Assembly (NCBI GenBank): GCA_900754515.1
Contig: CAAEDD010000098.1
Coordinates: 1 to 8,156 of the forward strand
Length of the DNA stretch: 8,156 nt
Origin: an uncultured Oscillospiraceae bacterium
Lineage (GTDB): Bacteria; Bacillota; Clostridia; Oscillospirales; Oscillospiraceae
Direction of reading: 5' to 3'
Shown: one piece after another, positions 5,527 to 8,156 of the stretch
Layout of the letters: every line of letters starts with the position of its first letter
Numbering within the stretch: position 1 is the stretch's first letter
Made by a program: the position numbers and the translations under genes
Notes under the pieces: generated by a model
Database searches by the model: none
Told to the model about the DNA's origin: nothing
What the model saw: only the letters and a program-made list of their open reading frames with translations

Positions 5527-6764
5527 CTTTTCTTAAAGTATACCGCCGTCACTGCCGCCAGCTCCAAACAATAGACGCAAGCAAAAATCATATGCCTTTG
5601 CCGCGCTACGGCCTTGGCTTTTTCCAGCTCATCATAGGTGAACACTCTCAGCTCCAGCATTTTGTCTCCCTGGAATTTGGCCTGAACTGAACAGACGGTA
5701 CGGTTGTTCTGCACATATTCCAAAATTACATTTCCGTTGCCGTCGGTGAGATACTTCCGGTTTGCCTCCTGAGAACTTATCTCATTGCCCTGTTCGTCGT
5801 AGAACTTTGCGTTGTAATCGTAGTCGTGCAGCGGCATTCCCTCTTCTTTCTTCATAAATTCCGCAAAGCTGTTCAGGTCGTCAAATTCAATACCCTCCAT
5901 TATTGTCCCCGGCCCCCATATTTGGGTGAGGGCCAGGTGAGCAAAGCCGGTCACCAGCAACACGGCTGCAAATATAAGCCCCAGAATTCCTTTCAGTCGG
6001 TGGTTTTTCCTATATATTCTCTCCGTTTTTTCTTCCACCGCGTATTCCGGTCTTTCTCTCAGACGCCCGTTAAGCAACCAGCAAGCTATGCACGCCAGCG
6101 CCAGCGTCCCAGCCGCCAGGGCCGCGCCTTTGGCCATCCAATCCGCGGACAGCAGCCCGGCATTTGTGTATTCCAGGCCAAGCAGGGGTAGAGTTGAAGA
6201 AAATAACACCAGGTTCAGCCCCAGACTGAACTCCGTCATATGCAGCACCGAAAGGCGGAATGCCCCCAGCCCCGGCTCATCCAGCTCCCCGGCCGACATC
6301 ATGGCATTATTTCTGAATATTATCTGGCAGAGTACGGCGGCAATATAAAACAAGAGTGCAATAAAGAATCCAAGTCTGCCTCGTACAAAGCCGAAGTTTG
6401 CTATAAGTGCTCCTATTAGCCCGGCAAAAGCCAGGGCTATGGCGATATAGCTGCGGTTTTTAAAGCCGGTCAGCGCCGTAGACAGCAGATATCTTCTCTG
6501 CTTTTCTCCCCGGTCACTGTTTAGCTCTCCGCTATGTCCGGCCTGCTCTTGAGCTCTGCGCTCCCCTCTCAGCAACTCATCGCAGCTGACGGAGAATATC
6601 TCAGAGAGAACCGGTATCATTGCCAGATCCGGGGAACCCTCATCTCTTTCCCAGCGGCTTACTGTCTTGTCAGACACATTCATTTTTTCCGCCAGCTCAC
6701 GCTGGGTCATGCCCTTGGCCTTTCTCAGCACGGCAATAAAGGCGCCTATGCTCTTTCGCTCCAA
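5517..6764 (-). CDS. XRE-family helix-turn-helix regulator fused to a six-helix membrane domain, 415 aa
   Basis: Residues 1-70 are a Cro/cI-type DNA-binding domain: IGAFIAVLRKAKGMTQREL at 6-24, AEKMNVSDKTVSRWERDEG at 25-43, SPDLAMIPVLSEIFSVS at 44-60. A charged linker (70-92) leads to hydrophobic segments at about 105-124, 130-149, 178-198, 213-231, 258-280 and 393-410; between the last two lies a soluble domain of about 110 residues with FYDEQGNEISSQEANRKYLTDGNGN, probably outside the cell. Such fusions in Clostridia are taken to be membrane-tethered regulators sensing an unknown signal. A longer frame starts at 6812, but the TTG at 6762-6764 has GGGGGGTG five bases upstream, and homologous domains start at this (M/L)ERKSIG. 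Targets unknown. It is followed by the hairpin at 5443-5477, and precedes yabP without belonging to its usual neighbourhood. Confidence 0.85.
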   Translation of the reverse strand: MERKSIGAFIAVLRKAKGMTQRELAEKMNVSDKTVSRWERDEGSPDLAMIPVLSEIFSVSCDELLRGERRAQEQAGHSGELNSDRGEKQRRYLLSTALTGFKNRSYIAIALAFAGLIGALIANFGFVRGRLGFFIALLFYIAAVLCQIIFRNNAMMSAGELDEPGLGAFRLSVLHMTEFSLGLNLVLFSSTLPLLGLEYTNAGLLSADWMAKGAALAAGTLALACIACWLLNGRLRERPEYAVEEKTERIYRKNHRLKGILGLIFAAVLLVTGFAHLALTQIWGPGTIMEGIEFDDLNSFAEFMKKEEGMPLHDYDYNAKFYDEQGNEISSQEANRKYLTDGNGNVILEYVQNNRTVCSVQAKFQGDKMLELRVFTYDELEKAKAVARQRHMIFACVYCLELAAVTAVYFKKREK

Positions 6765-6812
6765 GTCCGCACCCCCCTCTGCTATTTTTATTTTCAGCCA
6801 TGATTCTAACAT

Positions 6813-6962
6813 TTAGTCAATGAAAATGCCAGCCAAAGGTCCGGGAATCTCTCTCATATTTTGAGAATCACCGTCTTCAAGCAAAGGAAATGGCTTGCCG
6901 CATGTCTGAGCAAAGTCTGCTTTGCCAGCATGTCTTTTGTGCCTATGGCAGAAATACTTCAT
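6813..6962 (-). CDS. Candidate small protein upstream of the membrane regulator, 49 aa
   Basis: An ATG at 6960-6962 is preceded by AAGGGAG seven bases upstream, a near-ideal ribosome site, and the frame runs 49 codons to TAA, 48 bp before the start of the regulator gene on the same strand. The product begins MKYFCHRHKRHAGKADFAQT and then CGKPFPLLEDGDSQN; it has two cysteines (C5, C21) and three histidines (H6, H8, H11) that could bind metal, but the spacing fits no zinc-finger pattern I know. No signal or membrane helix. Its DNA also forms the hairpin at 6901-6932. It may be a leader or small partner of the regulator, or a chance ORF. Confidence 0.35.
   Translation of the reverse strand: MKYFCHRHKRHAGKADFAQTCGKPFPLLEDGDSQNMREIPGPLAGIFID
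6901..6932. repeat. Imperfect palindrome with GCAAAG/CTTTGC core
   Basis: CATG-t-CTG-a-GCAAAG, loop TCTG, CTTTGC-CAG-CATG: thirteen base pairs interrupted by two single-base bulges on one arm. No U-run follows on either strand, so it is not a terminator. It could be an operator for the neighbouring regulator, an RNA structure or part of a dispersed repeat. Confidence 0.55.
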
Positions 6963-7072
6963 CTGCCCTCTCCCTTGCTCCTACTTTTCCAAATCAAGCC
7001 CACTTCTGCCGGGCTTTTATTTTTGGGCATAAAGTGGTCTCAAACTCCGCAGCTTTTTCCGCTGTTGCGGGC

Positions 7073-7106
7073 AAGGGAAAGGGCCTGCCGCTTTCGCGCC
7101 AGGCCC
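7073..7106 (-). terminator. Intrinsic terminator after the AcsB-like gene
   Basis: On the minus strand GGGCCTG (7100-7106) pairs with CAGGCCC (7081-7087), and inside, after a G-G mismatch, CGC/GCG closes a GAAA tetraloop. TTTCCCTTG follows, a short U-run. It lies 28 bp after the stop of the gene at 7135-7863, so it most likely ends the three-gene unit. Confidence 0.68.
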
Positions 7107-7134
7107 CTCCTATTAAGTTGTTATGATTGACGGT

Positions 7135-7863
7135 TCAATGCTTTCCGCTCTTATCGCCCACACCGAAGTGCAGTTCCTTCATGCCGTCTACCTCATCGCA
7201 GATATCCTTCAGGGCACACACTGAGCAATCAGTGGGCAATCCCTCCAGAATGTGGGTGAGGGTCCCGGTGACGGCGGAGGCCTTTTTGGCCATTGCCTGC
7301 AGGGCTTCATAGTCCGCTTTGGGATCTGTGATAAAAATCACGGTGGCTCTCAGGACATTTGCATCCTTCTTGTATTCAGCCACATACCTGTTCCCCACGG
7401 TTTTAAAGCTGATACCGTTTTTCAGGGCCTGCCGGCTCACACGGACCTGCTCCCTGGAGCTCTCAGGCGACATCCGGATCATATAGCCCTCCGGGTACAC
7501 GTGGTACTTGGAAAACTCTATGTCCTTCAAGGTGCGGTAAACCGCTTCATCATCATCGTCCAGAACGCCTACCTGCAGCAGCACTATACGGGCAAAGTCG
7601 CAGTCTCCCTTTATCTGGCCCAGATCCGGCCCGATTAGGATCACCTTATCCTCCTTCACCAGCTCGGAACTGGAGGTAAAGAGAACGTAGTTCGCGCTGC
7701 CCCTGCCCTGAGCGCCCAGCTCATAGGCGGCATCCCGCTGGAGGACCAGCTCACTGGAGCCGGTGTCCTTCCAGCAATTTGCCGGGGAATAATCCCATGT
7801 TTTTTTATCCAGCTTTTCCAGCTGTGCCTCGGTATCCTTGATAAGGGAATTGTAAAGCTCCAT
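7135..7863 (-). CDS. Stand-alone AcsB/CdhC-like (CODH/acetyl-CoA synthase beta subunit middle domain) protein, 242 aa
   Basis: The order of motifs follows the middle region of acetyl-CoA synthase AcsB/CdhC: IGPDLGQI at 77-84 (AcsB has IGPDIDQI), a helix region ending SREQVRVSRQALKNGISFKTVG at 136-157 without a glycine-rich hinge, VIFITDPKADYEALQ at 175-189 (AcsB: VTIFTDEAKVKEYME), and a cysteine cluster C213, C216, C222 (CSVCALKDIC) where AcsB has CxxCx8C as part of its A-cluster. The protein then ends, so the second half of AcsB with the nickel-binding Cys-Gly-Cys is absent. It can hold at most an iron-sulfur cluster with three cysteines plus another ligand (C30 and C88 are the only others). 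The ATG lies 3 bp after the stop of the small membrane gene, with AAGG touching it, so translation is probably coupled. Neighbouring BadF-type activase suggests ATP-driven redox chemistry. Similar proteins are annotated 'CO dehydrogenase beta subunit family' in gut Clostridia, from memory. Confidence 0.72.
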   Translation of the reverse strand: MELYNSLIKDTEAQLEKLDKKTWDYSPANCWKDTGSSELVLQRDAAYELGAQGRGSANYVLFTSSSELVKEDKVILIGPDLGQIKGDCDFARIVLLQVGVLDDDDEAVYRTLKDIEFSKYHVYPEGYMIRMSPESSREQVRVSRQALKNGISFKTVGNRYVAEYKKDANVLRATVIFITDPKADYEALQAMAKKASAVTGTLTHILEGLPTDCSVCALKDICDEVDGMKELHFGVGDKSGKH

Positions 7864-7866
7864 ACC

Positions 7867-8025
7867 TTAGAATACCAGGTCCACAGGCTTACGGTCAAAT
7901 ACCAGGTTGACCTGCTTGTATACCCAGCCCAGAAGCTTCTGGTCCAGGTTCCAGAAGTAAACTACAAACAGAGCCACAACGGCTACTACAAGCATGACAG
8001 CCAGCTTCTTAATGAATTTCCACAT
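7867..8025 (-). CDS. Small single-pass membrane protein, 52 aa, function unknown
   Basis: The ATG at 8023-8025 has AAGGAG eleven bases upstream, and the frame runs 52 codons to TAA at 7867-7869. The product is MWKFIKKLAVMLVVAVVALF at its start: a positively charged N-terminus and one hydrophobic helix at about 7-24, followed by a soluble tail YFWNLDQKLLGWVYKQVN and the ending RKPVDLVF, aromatic and amphipathic. It lies 46 bp after the activase stop and 3 bp before the AcsB-like gene, so it belongs to the same unit. The good ribosome site, helix with positive-inside charge, and tight spacing support a real gene although it is short. It may anchor the AcsB-like protein or activase at the membrane; that is inference. 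No family recognised. Confidence 0.8.
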   Translation of the reverse strand: MWKFIKKLAVMLVVAVVALFVVYFWNLDQKLLGWVYKQVNLVFDRKPVDLVF

Positions 8026-8071
8026 CAGAGAATTTGCTCCTTTCCATAAAGTGAGGAATCAGGGGGCGTCT

Positions 8072-8156
8072 TTACTTTTTGGCCATGCCCTTCTGGCGGG
8101 CATACTCGGCGGCGCCCAGAGCGCCCATCAGCTGCGGGTCGGTCTTAAGCTCCACA
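8072..8156 (-). CDS. BadF/BadG/HgdC-type ATPase activase, C-terminal 27 codons only
   Basis: The frame enters from the right edge and ends at TAA (8072-8074). The visible peptide VELKTDPQLMGALGAAEYAR followed by QKGMAKK matches the typical C-terminus of acyl-CoA dehydratase activases (BadF/BadG/BcrA/BcrD family, HgdC), in which DPQ(L/I)xGALGAAxxA packs against the ASKHA-type ATPase fold. These iron-sulfur ATPases couple ATP hydrolysis to one-electron transfer to a dehydratase or to a double-cubane cluster protein. The ATPase motifs and the [4Fe-4S] cysteines lie outside the window. The partner protein is not visible. Confidence 0.78.
   Translation of the reverse strand, partial: VELKTDPQLMGALGAAEYARQKGMAKK

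Larger units (their letters stand above)
6765..7134. other. 370-bp stretch with no clear large gene
   Basis: No frame here resembles a known protein. It holds a minus-strand terminator (7073-7106), a plus-strand stem AAGCCC/GGGCTT (6996-7016) followed by TTATTTTT, an imperfect hairpin (6901-6932), and a candidate small ORF (6813-6962). A second minus-strand ORF of 23 codons (6959-7030) ends in ATGA overlap with the 49-codon ORF but has no ribosome site. A TTGACT (6818-6823, minus strand) lies before the regulator gene, but with no good -10 at the proper distance. The stretch could be a conserved intergenic repeat of this lineage; that needs genome comparison. Confidence 0.6.

Noticed and set aside
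6765..6812. Upstream ATG start for the membrane regulator giving 16 extra residues
   Set aside because: No ribosome site before it, while the TTG at 6764 has a G-rich site and matches the family's N-terminus.
6996..7027. Plus-strand terminator AAGCCC/GGGCTT with T-run
   Set aside because: No plus-strand gene ends before it, the stem is only 6 bp with a 9-base loop; recorded in the intergenic entry only.
6959..7030. 23-codon minus-strand ORF ending in ATGA overlap with the 49-codon ORF
   Set aside because: No ribosome site within the proper distance and too short to judge; mentioned in the intergenic entry only.
6994..7137. In-frame open extension of 46 codons after the TGA stop of the AcsB-like gene, suggesting readthrough or selenocysteine
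   Set aside because: The terminator hairpin lies within it, no selenocysteine-insertion stem is recognised next to the TGA, and a 46-codon open run is expected by chance at this base composition.

Overview
The window reads as chromosome from an anaerobic, endospore-forming Clostridia, most likely an Oscillospiraceae-type gut bacterium. The basis is the sporulation pair yabP-yabQ beside divIC and a yabR-like gene, a butyryl-/4-hydroxybutyrate-type CoA-transferase, an R-benzoyl/2-hydroxyacyl-CoA-dehydratase type activase end, an IS3-type element of a style common in gut Clostridia, and strong AGGAGG-like ribosome sites. The family placement is inference; no rRNA or other phylogenetic marker is present. 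All genes but one lie on the minus strand.

Layout from left to right. 1-154: the left end of an IS3-family insertion sequence, with its terminal repeat, a 14-bp hairpin covering the transposase ribosome site, and the first 23 codons of orfA. 219-1796: a two-gene minus-strand unit, rpiB followed by a membrane-anchored putative glycoside hydrolase (DUF4015-like), which transcribes toward the IS. 1797-1962: a divergent promoter region. 1963-2376: the only plus-strand gene, a small membrane protein with a zinc ribbon, ending at a strong terminator that also separates it from the convergent CoA-transferase (2454-3758). 3829-5395: the yabP-yabQ-divIC-yabR cluster with a good sigma-E-like promoter and an unannotated 42-codon ORF fitted exactly between yabQ and divIC. 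5517-6764: a helix-turn-helix regulator fused to a six-helix membrane domain. 6765-7134: a 370-bp stretch with no clear large gene, holding a candidate 49-codon ORF with a good ribosome site and several hairpins. 7135-8156: a three-gene unit made of the end of a BadF/HgdC-type ATPase activase, a 52-residue single-pass membrane protein, and a stand-alone protein resembling the middle domain of CO dehydrogenase/acetyl-CoA synthase beta subunit (AcsB/CdhC) with a CxxCx5C cluster.

Functionally, the central cluster links cell division (DivIC) and spore cortex formation (YabP, YabQ). The CoA-transferase fits terminal steps of butyrate-type fermentation. The right-hand unit is the least ordinary part: it couples an ATP-driven electron activase to a truncated acetyl-CoA-synthase-like domain that lacks the nickel-binding half, so its chemistry is unlikely to be acetyl-CoA synthesis and is not known to me.
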